This document shows positions 47,513-56,092 of a stretch of 64,000 nt of DNA, in pieces. This stretch comes from Proteromonas lacertae. Taxonomy: Eukaryota; Sar; Bigyra; Opalinata; Proteromonadidae. The stretch covers positions 1-64,000 of the forward strand of contig NGBS01000013.1 in the NCBI GenBank assembly GCA_002245135.1, given 5' to 3'. The position numbers and the translations under genes were made by a program. Each line of letters starts with the position of its first letter. Position 1 is the stretch's first letter. The notes below the pieces were generated by a model that saw only the letters and a list, made by a program, of their open reading frames with translations, did not search any database and was not told the DNA's origin.

Positions 47513-48535
47513 TTATTGAAAATATCTATTAACTTCCTCAGCAGAGGGACGATCCAACGGATTAGGAGAAATCATGCTTCTGATTAAGTTAAGCAAATCA
47601 GGATCTATTTCCCTTTTATCATCCAATAATAAACCTTGACGTAGGTGCCGCCAATCATCTCCTGCACTGGGTAGTTCTTCACCTATACATAGTTCATATA
47701 TCGATAAGCCTAAACTGAATATATCAGAAGAACATAAATTATTCTTTTCTTCATTCATCACTTCCAATGAACAGTAGCGACTATCACCTTCGCTATAGTT
47801 TATACTTCCATCACTTTTACTCATCAAACCAAAATCACATATCTTAAATAACCACTTTTCACCTTCTGCATTTCCCATTTTACTTATCAGTATATTATCT
47901 GGCTTTATATCTAAATGAACATACCCATTAGTATGTAATGTTGCTAAAGCATCACTCATTTGGTATAATATCTGCAATATTACTTTCTCTGGAATATTCC
48001 TGTTATATTTTTCATATAATGTTGTATTTACTTGTCCATATTCGCATGCTTCATATTGCATATATAATGTTGATTCTTCTTGCCAACAACTGTAATATTT
48101 GACGATATGAATGTTAAAAATACTGTTAAAAGCCAAAGAAGAGGATGCAAATACGTCATGGAGTGCTATCTTCTGCTCTGATTTTGATTGGATTGGATGT
48201 TTAATCTTTTTAATAGCATATTTACAACCATCTAATCTTTTTGTACAGAGATAAACGACAGAGAATTGGCCTTTGCCAAGTAATGACAACTGCTCAAAGT
48301 CGTTTATATAACGTAAATTTGAGTCTTTACCTGTTGAGTCATTACTTTTTTCGTTTTCACTTTCACCAACGAACGGATTTGAAAGCGTTGCAAATGAATC
48401 ATATGCTATTTTCTTCCGATATGGTTCTATACAAATGTATAATTTAAGCAATATACCTGATATATCACTTGCAGAAGAATAATCCAGTATAGAACTATTG
48501 CTATGAGGAGATGGTGTGCTAAAATCTAAATCCAT
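47513..48535 (-). CDS. Wee1-like protein kinase, copy A
   Basis: Two exons (48457-48535 and 47513-48426, intron 30 nt) encode about 330 residues. The kinase domain is LGKGQFSVVYLCTKRLDG, CKYAIKKIK, a Wee1-style catalytic loop VHLDIKPDNILI, ICDFGLM and the Wee1 hallmark EGDSRYCSLEVM in the activation segment. The C-terminal lobe ends DRPSAEEVNRYF. Wee1 kinases phosphorylate Cdk1 to hold back mitosis. A short Ser-rich N-terminus precedes the domain. A 461-bp block (47655-48115) appears identical to the neighbouring paralogue, which suggests recent gene conversion. Confidence 0.87.
   Translation of the reverse strand: MDLDFSTPSPHSNSSILDYSSASDISGILLKLYICIEPYRKKIAYDSFATLSNPFVGESENEKSNDSTGKDSNLRYINDFEQLSLLGKGQFSVVYLCTKRLDGCKYAIKKIKHPIQSKSEQKIALHDVFASSSLAFNSIFNIHIVKYYSCWQEESTLYMQYEACEYGQVNTTLYEKYNRNIPEKVILQILYQMSDALATLHTNGYVHLDIKPDNILISKMGNAEGEKWLFKICDFGLMSKSDGSINYSEGDSRYCSLEVMNEEKNNLCSSDIFSLGLSIYELCIGEELPSAGDDWRHLRQGLLLDDKREIDPDLLNLIRSMISPNPLDRPSAEEVNRYFQ
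47655..48115 (-). repeat. 461-bp tract identical to 49065-49525
   Basis: By visual alignment this tract and 49065-49525 are identical and equal in length, with sharp loss of similarity at both ends. It covers the kinase region from the front of the catalytic domain through EELPSAGD. Confidence 0.85.
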
Positions 48536-48887
48536 GGTTCTGCTTATTCTCTAAAAGCTATAAAATGAAAAATACGGGTGGAGTCAAAGAGATTTCTTCA
48601 AAGTGTCTTGAAGGTGTTATAGGTGAGGCACTAAAATCAGAAAAATATTCGTCATCCTCCTGAGGATCAATGTGAGGCATATTTAACTTTCTTTTGGACA
48701 TTCAAATCTATTGTCCTTTCAAATTTAAATTTTAAAACGAACTACTTAAATTTAATTTCTCATTTCTTAAAAGCACTCGGTTTATTTTCAACCAAAAACA
48801 AAATCCATTTATGTTTAGATATATTAGAGTAATATATATAACCTTACTTTTACATTATATGTTACAAATCTTAAAAACTAAGAATAA

Positions 48888-50235
48888 TTACAAATAGAAC
48901 AGAGGATTATTCATCACATCATTTACAGATGGACGATCCATCGCATTAGGAGCGATCATTTTCTATCAATATTACAAAATAATTCAAATACCTTCAATAA
49001 TATCTGTAAATGAGGACTCACCTTTAATTTACGTGTAAAATTACCTTCTCTCAATTGTTGCCATTCATCTCCTGCACTGGGTAGTTCTTCACCTATACAT
49101 AGTTCATATATCGATAAGCCTAAACTGAATATATCAGAAGAACATAAATTATTCTTTTCTTCATTCATCACTTCCAATGAACAGTAGCGACTATCACCTT
49201 CGCTATAGTTTATACTTCCATCACTTTTACTCATCAAACCAAAATCACATATCTTAAATAACCACTTTTCACCTTCTGCATTTCCCATTTTACTTATCAG
49301 TATATTATCTGGCTTTATATCTAAATGAACATACCCATTAGTATGTAATGTTGCTAAAGCATCACTCATTTGGTATAATATCTGCAATATTACTTTCTCT
49401 GGAATATTCCTGTTATATTTTTCATATAATGTTGTATTTACTTGTCCATATTCGCATGCTTCATATTGCATATATAATGTTGATTCTTCTTGCCAACAAC
49501 TGTAATATTTGACGATATGAATGTTGAATATATTATTGTATGCTAACGAAGAAGAGGCAAATACATCATGCAAAAAATAAATCCTATTTCAATTTATATA
49601 TATTTTTAATACTTATCTTTTTCACATGTAATTTCACTTATTATTTTCTTTATTGCATATTTACAACCATCTAAACGTTTAGTACAGAGATAAACAACTG
49701 AAAATTGACCTGAACCAAGTGTCTATGAATAATAATTTAATAATATATAATACTCTTATTTCTTGAAAATCATTAATATATCTTGATAATGATTTTGAAT
49801 AAGTCGGTTCAGTAGAATGAGTACTGGGAGGTGCATCTGTATTAATAAAAGGATTATAATATGATATTAAGGATTGAAAAGCTACTCGTTTTCTTTCAGG
49901 CCCTACAAAATGAATTAATATAATTACATACCTAAAACATCTAAACCAATTAACCCATTAACTATAATAATTATTTAATATTTTATATAATACCTCCACT
50001 TATATTATTGTTGTAAACAGAAAATTTACTTGGAGATGGGGTAGGAGGAGGAGCATGATCGACAGGAACTCCTTGATCCTATTAATATATATAAAGAAAG
50101 TGTTACTTTAGGAGTTTCACAAATGCTGTCACATGGACTGAAGGGACTTGATGGTAAATAACATTGGTGAGGAGAACTTTCTGATAATATGTTATTATTA
50201 TTATCTTCTATTTGTAGGAATTGTTTAAGAGACAT
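48888..50235 (-). CDS. Wee1-like protein kinase, copy B
   Basis: Tandem paralogue of the gene at 47513-48535, with more introns. The N-terminal exons start MSLKQFLQIEDNNNNI and encode a Ser/Pro-rich region (PPPTPSPSKFSVYNNN). The kinase exons contain TLGSGQFSVVYLCTKRLDG, HDVFASSSLAYNNIFNIHIV, VHLDIKPDNILI and EGDSRYCSLEVM. After an intron at about 48966-48992, the last exon encodes KMIAPNAMDRPSVNDVMNN, then PLFYL and a TAA stop at 48888-48890. The middle of the kinase is identical in DNA to copy A while the flanks differ. I infer about seven exons; not every join is certain. Confidence 0.8.
49065..49525 (-). repeat. 461-bp tract identical to 47655-48115
   Basis: Partner of the tract in Wee1-like copy A. 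Both ends coincide with abrupt divergence, as expected for a conversion tract. Confidence 0.85.
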
Positions 50236-50390
50236 AGAAATTTAAAAAACAAATTCTAGAATTTTACCGTTTCAAAGAATCACACTATTGTCTATTCGTT
50301 AATTAGCATATTTTATTCTTCTAATTTATTATATGTGTTAGATACTCATAAATAGAAATTTAATTAAACAGAAAAATATAGAAAATATTT

Positions 50391-51981
50391 TCATTCTTTA
50401 CTATCATCAACCAATTTCTCTTCTTCACTCTCATCTTCGGCACTGCTACTTTCACTATCATCCTCTTTTTCATCATCCCCTTTCTTATCATTGAAATCAC
50501 TATCTTCTTCATCATCCTCTTCTTCCATACCATTATCATCATCATCACCTGAATCAGCTTGCAATTCCTCATCAGTTGATTTCGTTACTTTCAATCCTTT
50601 TTCAATCAGAAAATCATTTACTTTTTTATATTCCTTTCTAGCGATACCAGCAAATAAAAATATTTTTGGTTGCAATGTACCAACTTCTCTTGCTGTGATT
50701 TGAATATCAAAAGTCTGTGGACCACCTCGATTAGAATAACGTTGATATTGAACACTAGAAACATCATCAAATCTAATAAAAATAGGAGGTTTATGAATAA
50801 AAATAAAACAAGTTTCAAATAGGTAAAGTAATCCTCCATTAGAGCCATACGCACATCTAATGCATGAAGCTCCTTCTGAGTTCTTAAATGCACCTGGAAC
50901 ATATACTTTCTTACTAGTAATATGTTTAGTTAATTTACCAACTATAGTATGAACTTCGCCTGTCATATTGTGGCTCAATTTGGGGTATTTGGTTGACAAC
51001 TCCTCATCACTTAAATTCAAAACGATTACTCTGTTTTCACGTGTAAATTGCATGACTAAATTATTATACTGTTGATTTCCTTGTCTAATGGGAACTAACA
51101 GACTAATAACATAAGAAACATGTCGACCATCATCTTCAGGTAAGAGATAGAAACTATGAATATTTTTATACATGATTTTGTAATCATATGTTTTGCCATG
51201 CATTCTAAGATAGTGTTCATACATTTCTACATCATATCTACCACGAGGAGTCATGAAGTAACAGAACGATTCATCTAATGAAACAATTGCATTTCCTGTT
51301 TCACGAGTTATTCCAGCTTTTTCTAAGATCATTTGGTGGATTTTGTATGCTGGACAGGAGGTTAAATCTCTCTCTTCACCTGGTGGAATATGGAATACCA
51401 TTGATACCACATTTTCAGTTTTTCTATCACTTGTATCATCTTCTGCAAATTGTAATTCTAATTCATATTTACTTGGTAATGCTGCTTGTGTAATATCACT
51501 TAATGGAACGTCGAATAATAACTGGTCACTATTCTTAAATACTAAGGTATTTTCACCATTTGGACCTGTTACATCAATATCACCCCAATTACAACCTGTC
51601 GAACACAATATCTCTTCTCCAAAGGCAACGTTCTTATCTGAAAGGTATTTCTTTATAACATCAACACTCTATTATATGAAATAAATTAAAATATATTTTC
51701 TTACATGAAATCCATCAAATCGAATATCTCCTTGATCTTTTAATGAAAATCGCACTTGAAATAAATCACCTATTCTATTCCACACAGCTTCAGTAATATC
51801 TGGTACATTGATCTATGTTCATTATTAGACTCATAATTATATACTTTTATATTGCTATTAGCTGATAACCACACAATAGCATCTTGATCTATCTTTAATT
51901 GACCTGGTATCTATGACATATTATAGTACTTTATACTCTTGATTGACCAGTTAAGTAAATCTTCTCATAGGATTGATTCAT
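50391..51981 (-). CDS. SSRP1: FACT complex subunit SSRP1/POB3
   Basis: Histone chaperone subunit of FACT, acting on nucleosomes during transcription and replication. It starts MNQSYEKIYLTGQSR at 51981. Four exons are read: three short ones, with introns after QSR, SNIK and DGFH, and a long one (to 50391) with VAFGEEILCSTGCNWGDIDV. Typical blocks include KYELELQFAEDD, VSMVFHIPPGE, LDESFCYFMTPRGRYDVEMY, IMYKNIHSFYLLP, and the PH-like middle domain with GAFKNSEGASCIRCAYGSN. The C-terminus is highly acidic (GDDDDNGMEEEDDEEDSDF) and has no HMG box, as in yeast Pob3. Length is about 500 residues. Confidence 0.92.
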
Positions 51982-52046
51982 TAGTAAAATGGAGGGAAAT
52001 GAATTATAGTTTGGTATAAGAATGTTAATTTAAAACAAAACAACAG

Positions 52047-52120
52047 GTCGTGATGGTGTAGTTGGTTATCACGTATCCTTAACACGGATAAGGTCTCGGG
52101 TTCAAACCCCGATCGCGATA
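52047..52120 (+). tRNA. tRNA-Val(AAC)
   Basis: A 74-nt cloverleaf. The acceptor GTCGTGA pairs with TCGCGAT (two G-U pairs), discriminator A. The D arm is GTGTAGTTGGTTATCAC. The anticodon stem TATCC/GGATA has loop TTAACAC with anticodon AAC, and the T arm TCGGG/CCCGA has TTCAAAC. It is followed at once by a T run. The 3' half and 860 bp downstream are repeated at 59263-60160, the retrotransposon 5' region. Confidence 0.96.
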
Positions 52121-52421
52121 CTTTTTTTTTCTTTTTTCTCTGCTTTTTATAATTCTATAAATTTAGTTCAAATAATAATTTTAAATATTTAAGTAATATA
52201 ATTTTGTTTAAATTTATTATGTGACATTTTTGCTATGAATTTTATGAATAATAGTCTATACAATCTATATGTCAGTGAAAATATTGTAAAATGTTTAGCA
52301 TCAACGTTTATTTTGCTTGTGTACATCATTTAAATAATATTAAGTGAATTATGAGAAATAAATAAAAATAGAAACGAATATAATTATTTATTTTTATGTA
52401 ATTATTTCTGATTTATCAACA

Positions 52422-52445
52422 ACATTTACAGCTAATTATGTATGA
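52422..52445 (+). repeat. Motif ACATTTACAGCTAATTATGT, 302 nt downstream of tRNA-Val
   Basis: This motif lies 302 nt past the tRNA-Val 3' end. It recurs about 302 nt past the tRNA-Val fragment (59602) and, on the minus strand, about 296 nt past the third tRNA-Val (60847-60869). Confidence 0.55.
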
Positions 52446-52604
52446 AAAAAGTGTTGCTGAAGCATTCATCAAATACAACATACCAACCTCACCTATTCAA
52501 AGTCAAACACAAATATTTACATATACACCAATTTCACCAATTCAAAGAGTAAATAAAGCAAACTGCAAAAAAACTAATCTACCTCACCAATCAATAAACT
52601 AAAT

Positions 52605-52904
52605 CTAAATATACACTAAATACCCTAAATATACACTCGCCTGCAGCACAAATGTTGAATAGATTGTAAAATTGTATAAATTTGGCTTGGTATAATAAGT
52701 ATCTTGAACAATTGAAAATTTATTAGAGTATAATCCTAACAGTATATTATAATATTGTTGTAAATATCGTTCTCTACCAGGTTCTGCTTTGATGATATCA
52801 ATAACATAATCAGCTAATTCGTTTACTAAAATTTTAGCTATGAATATTGACAGAACATCATCTAACCAAAGAATTATTTTATGATGAGAATCTCTAAAGT
52901 ACAT
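52605..52904 (-). CDS. Antisense ORF in retrotransposon 5' region
   Basis: A 99-codon ORF (start MYFRDSHHKIILWLDDVLSI) overlapping, in antisense, the probable start of the sense ORF. It is conserved in the second copy (59794-60072) with very few changes, and differs mainly at its end because of a small indel. Composition is protein-like (LVNELADYVIDIIKAEPGRE). No domain is recognised. Conservation may simply reflect recent duplication, so expression is unproven. Confidence 0.35.
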   Translation of the reverse strand: MYFRDSHHKIILWLDDVLSIFIAKILVNELADYVIDIIKAEPGRERYLQQYYNILLGLYSNKFSIVQDTYYTKPNLYNFTIYSTFVLQASVYLGYLVYI

Positions 52905-55900
52905 ATAAAAAAAATATATATTTATATAATAAGCTTATTAATCAATCTATTATCCCAATATCTCAAGAAAAACAATATCAAACCAAACCCCATAATTCCA
53001 ATTTAATATCATATAGTCAATATTTCATTTATATTATAATAGTTCCTTATGATACTAACAATGGCAATACAATTTACTTATATGTAGATCATAATATCAA
53101 CCCATTTCAATGTTTGATCCTGAATTACCCTTACAGAACCATTATTAGCTTGAATTTAGATTATATTTACCCTTGTCATACCAAAACATATTTCATTAAG
53201 AGCTCCACTCAACTTAATTCCTATAACCCTAAGAAAACATTATACTCTCAATATCGTGCCATCCTTATATTAATCCCTGCTTATATAAATAATAACAACA
53301 CCTCCTGTTTATTTGCATACTTCAGTAGTAACTCACTGCAAAATTCAATCCTGGATTATGCTTACAAAATTACTATTAGCTTAAATTTAGATTATCCTCA
53401 CCTCAACAATGATACATTATATTTTATTCTGCTCATATTTTGGAATGCTCAACTAATTAACAAATGGAAGCCTTCAGACTACATTCATAACATTATTATA
53501 GACCATGACTATACCAGAATCATCCCTTATACCTTATTAAAACCTTATCACAAATATCACCATAAATCAATCAACCTTCATAACTGTTACCCTAATTACA
53601 TTAATACATTATCCTCAAATAAGGTATCTAGTGTAGTTTTCTCACCAATATTATCAATGACAGATATATTAACATATTATTCCAATTATTGTGCATCCAT
53701 TAAAGTTCAGATAACACAAATATCAATCTTACATTACAAAGGAGGGAATAAGGATAAAACAGCTAGTAGTTTAAACAATACACAACAAGATATTATACCC
53801 CTTAATAACTTAGGTAATACTTGTCATATCTCTTCAACATTCCAGTTACTTTATTCCATTGATACATTTAAAACTATTTGTAATAATGAGATATACACAA
53901 ATTTAGAACAAGAGTCAATAGTAAAGGCTTTTAACAAAGTAATTACATCTAAAAATATCACACCCTTAGCAGAGATTCTACATTTAGATATTAATGAACT
54001 TGGCAATGCTTCAGATAATATCATTATCATATTAAACTCCTTCAAAAATATTTTGGATGGTAATATTGAAATAAAAACACAATACTCTTGTGCTAGCTGC
54101 AAGTGTAAATATGATGAAATAATAACAAGAACATCTTTTCAAATTATTCTAAATGGATGCCTTTCTGTCCTTAATATGGAAAAGTTAACTAACTATAAAA
54201 AATGTAATATACACTGCAAACAGTGTAACAAGGATTCTACAACAATAACAAAATCCATTAATTCATTTCCAAAAACCTTAATCATTAACATCGAAAGAAC
54301 ATCACACGATCAAAGAATAATTTTTCAAAGATCCCTAACATTCAATAAATCTACTAGTTATACATTAACTTTTTTAGTTTTATTTACTGGTGATTATACT
54401 GGTGGACATTATACAACAGCAAGATATATACAAGGTAAATGGATTAATATTAGTGATAATAATATCTATCACATTGATAATATTTATAGTATGACAAAGG
54501 AAGTAGTACTATTATTATATACAAAAGAAGATCCTTCAACATTAACAAAAGTTAATACACCAATTTCAATAAACAACCCAACAAGTAACATAAAACCTAA
54601 TCCAATTCAAACAGCTATGCTTCGTACAGATGGAGGAGCAAGAAATAATCCTGGTGAAGCAGCAGCAGCAGCTTATATAGTATTCAATGATAAAGAATAC
54701 AAATTATATTCATACTTTCCTAAAGCAACCAACAATGAAATGGAATATACAGGTTTAATCATTGGATTAAGAAAAATTAAAGAACTAAAAATCAAAAATG
54801 TAGATATAATACTAGACTCAATGTTAATAGTTAAACAATTAACTAATAAAGCAAATTGTAACCATCCGAAACTTCAAAAATTAAAAGAATTAGTATTAAA
54901 AGAACTATCGGAAATAAACTTTACAATAACACACCAAAAAAGGAAATACAATGTAGTTGCTGATGGATTAGTTAACACATCAATAGATAATAAATCATCA
55001 TGTATTGAAGATATTAACATAAATGACATCCTTAACATTATTATCCAACCAAATAGTAATAAAAATAACATTCCAGATACAATTTTAAATCCACCTAAGA
55101 GAAGTTATAATACAATCAAATGCTCTATCTGTAACAAAGAATATAAAGCAAATTGGATACAAAGACATATTAATACAGTACACAAACACATATTCAAGAT
55201 TGTCAAAACTCCAGATATATCACCAAATATAAACAATTCAACTGAGTTAATAGATGAACTTAATAAGACTATTATGGACAATATACCTATTCAAAGTCAA
55301 ATACAAAATATTAAAAACAATGAAATCAAAATATTAAGTGAAGATAAACATGTGAAGACTATTTCCATTAATAATGAAATATTTAGAAGAGACATTATAT
55401 CTCAGCCTAATCCAACAGAAGAAAATAATAAGTTTATATATAGTGAAAGTACCAACTCTAATACCAATATTAATGATTCTATAAAATGCAGATTTTGTTC
55501 TCGATGTTTTAAATCAAAAGTAAGTAGAGGTCAGCATGAACACCAAACCCACCCAAATGAGTTTTATGAAACATTTAGAAAAGACAACCCTTTCAGTAAT
55601 CCTAGACCAGAGTTAAACCCAAATACTATAAAACCAAATGAGACAGAAGTAAAAATAGATAAAACAAACAAGAAAAAATCAATATTTCAAAAATTAGAAG
55701 TTTCAGAAGATGAATTTTGGAAAGGTTTTTACTTCCCAGAACTATATCAATTACAGATAAAACCTGAACTTGATAAATATGAATTTATCAATCAAATTAC
55801 ATACCCTACTGATCCAAAAAGAAGAAATCAATTACTAAAGAAATTAACCAAAAAACTTATACCAATCTTTAACTGGTTAAGAATTCTTCCATCAGAATCC

Positions 55901-56092
55901 ACAATATCAACTAAAGGTATAACAGAGGAAGACTTCATGTTTATTAACCAACTATATAACAAAACAATTTCAATAATCCAAACAACTATGAACCCTACAT
56001 CAAATAAAAAACCAGATTATAGTAAATTAAACTATAAATATCAAAGAAATGAGTATGATAACAACAATACATTAAAAGAGCGTCAAAAATAA
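52898..56092 (+). CDS. Retrotransposon polyprotein, N-terminal part: USP-like peptidase, RNase H, zinc fingers
   Basis: Open from 52898 to a TAA at 56090-56092; no in-frame ATG occurs in the first 700 nt. The likely start is ATGATGAGAATC at 52881, which is in frame in copy 2 but needs a one-base correction in the A/TA run here. A peptidase C19 (USP) Cys box PLNNLGNTCHISSTFQLLYS (codon about 237 from 53114) pairs with CxxC/CxxC zinc ligands (CASCKC; CKQC) and His box GGHYTTARYIQGKWINISDN. An RNase HI domain follows: LRTDGGARNNPGEAA, NEMEYTGLIIGL, VDIILDSMLIVKQL. Two C2H2 fingers are CSICNKEY...HINTVH and CRFCSRCF...HEHQTH. Together these suggest nucleic acid binding, primer/RNA removal and removal of ubiquitin-like tags. 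Confidence 0.82.
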   Translation, partial: STYKKNIYLYNKLINQSIIPISQEKQYQTKPHNSNLISYSQYFIYIIIVPYDTNNGNTIYLYVDHNINPFQCLILNYPYRTIISLNLDYIYPCHTKTYFIKSSTQLNSYNPKKTLYSQYRAILILIPAYINNNNTSCLFAYFSSNSLQNSILDYAYKITISLNLDYPHLNNDTLYFILLIFWNAQLINKWKPSDYIHNIIIDHDYTRIIPYTLLKPYHKYHHKSINLHNCYPNYINTLSSNKVSSVVFSPILSMTDILTYYSNYCASIKVQITQISILHYKGGNKDKTASSLNNTQQDIIPLNNLGNTCHISSTFQLLYSIDTFKTICNNEIYTNLEQESIVKAFNKVITSKNITPLAEILHLDINELGNASDNIIIILNSFKNILDGNIEIKTQYSCASCKCKYDEIITRTSFQIILNGCLSVLNMEKLTNYKKCNIHCKQCNKDSTTITKSINSFPKTLIINIERTSHDQRIIFQRSLTFNKSTSYTLTFLVLFTGDYTGGHYTTARYIQGKWINISDNNIYHIDNIYSMTKEVVLLLYTKEDPSTLTKVNTPISINNPTSNIKPNPIQTAMLRTDGGARNNPGEAAAAAYIVFNDKEYKLYSYFPKATNNEMEYTGLIIGLRKIKELKIKNVDIILDSMLIVKQLTNKANCNHPKLQKLKELVLKELSEINFTITHQKRKYNVVADGLVNTSIDNKSSCIEDININDILNIIIQPNSNKNNIPDTILNPPKRSYNTIKCSICNKEYKANWIQRHINTVHKHIFKIVKTPDISPNINNSTELIDELNKTIMDNIPIQSQIQNIKNNEIKILSEDKHVKTISINNEIFRRDIISQPNPTEENNKFIYSESTNSNTNINDSIKCRFCSRCFKSKVSRGQHEHQTHPNEFYETFRKDNPFSNPRPELNPNTIKPNETEVKIDKTNKKKSIFQKLEVSEDEFWKGFYFPELYQLQIKPELDKYEFINQITYPTDPKRRNQLLKKLTKKLIPIFNWLRILPSESTISTKGITEEDFMFINQLYNKTISIIQTTMNPTSNKKPDYSKLNYKYQRNEYDNNNTLKERQK

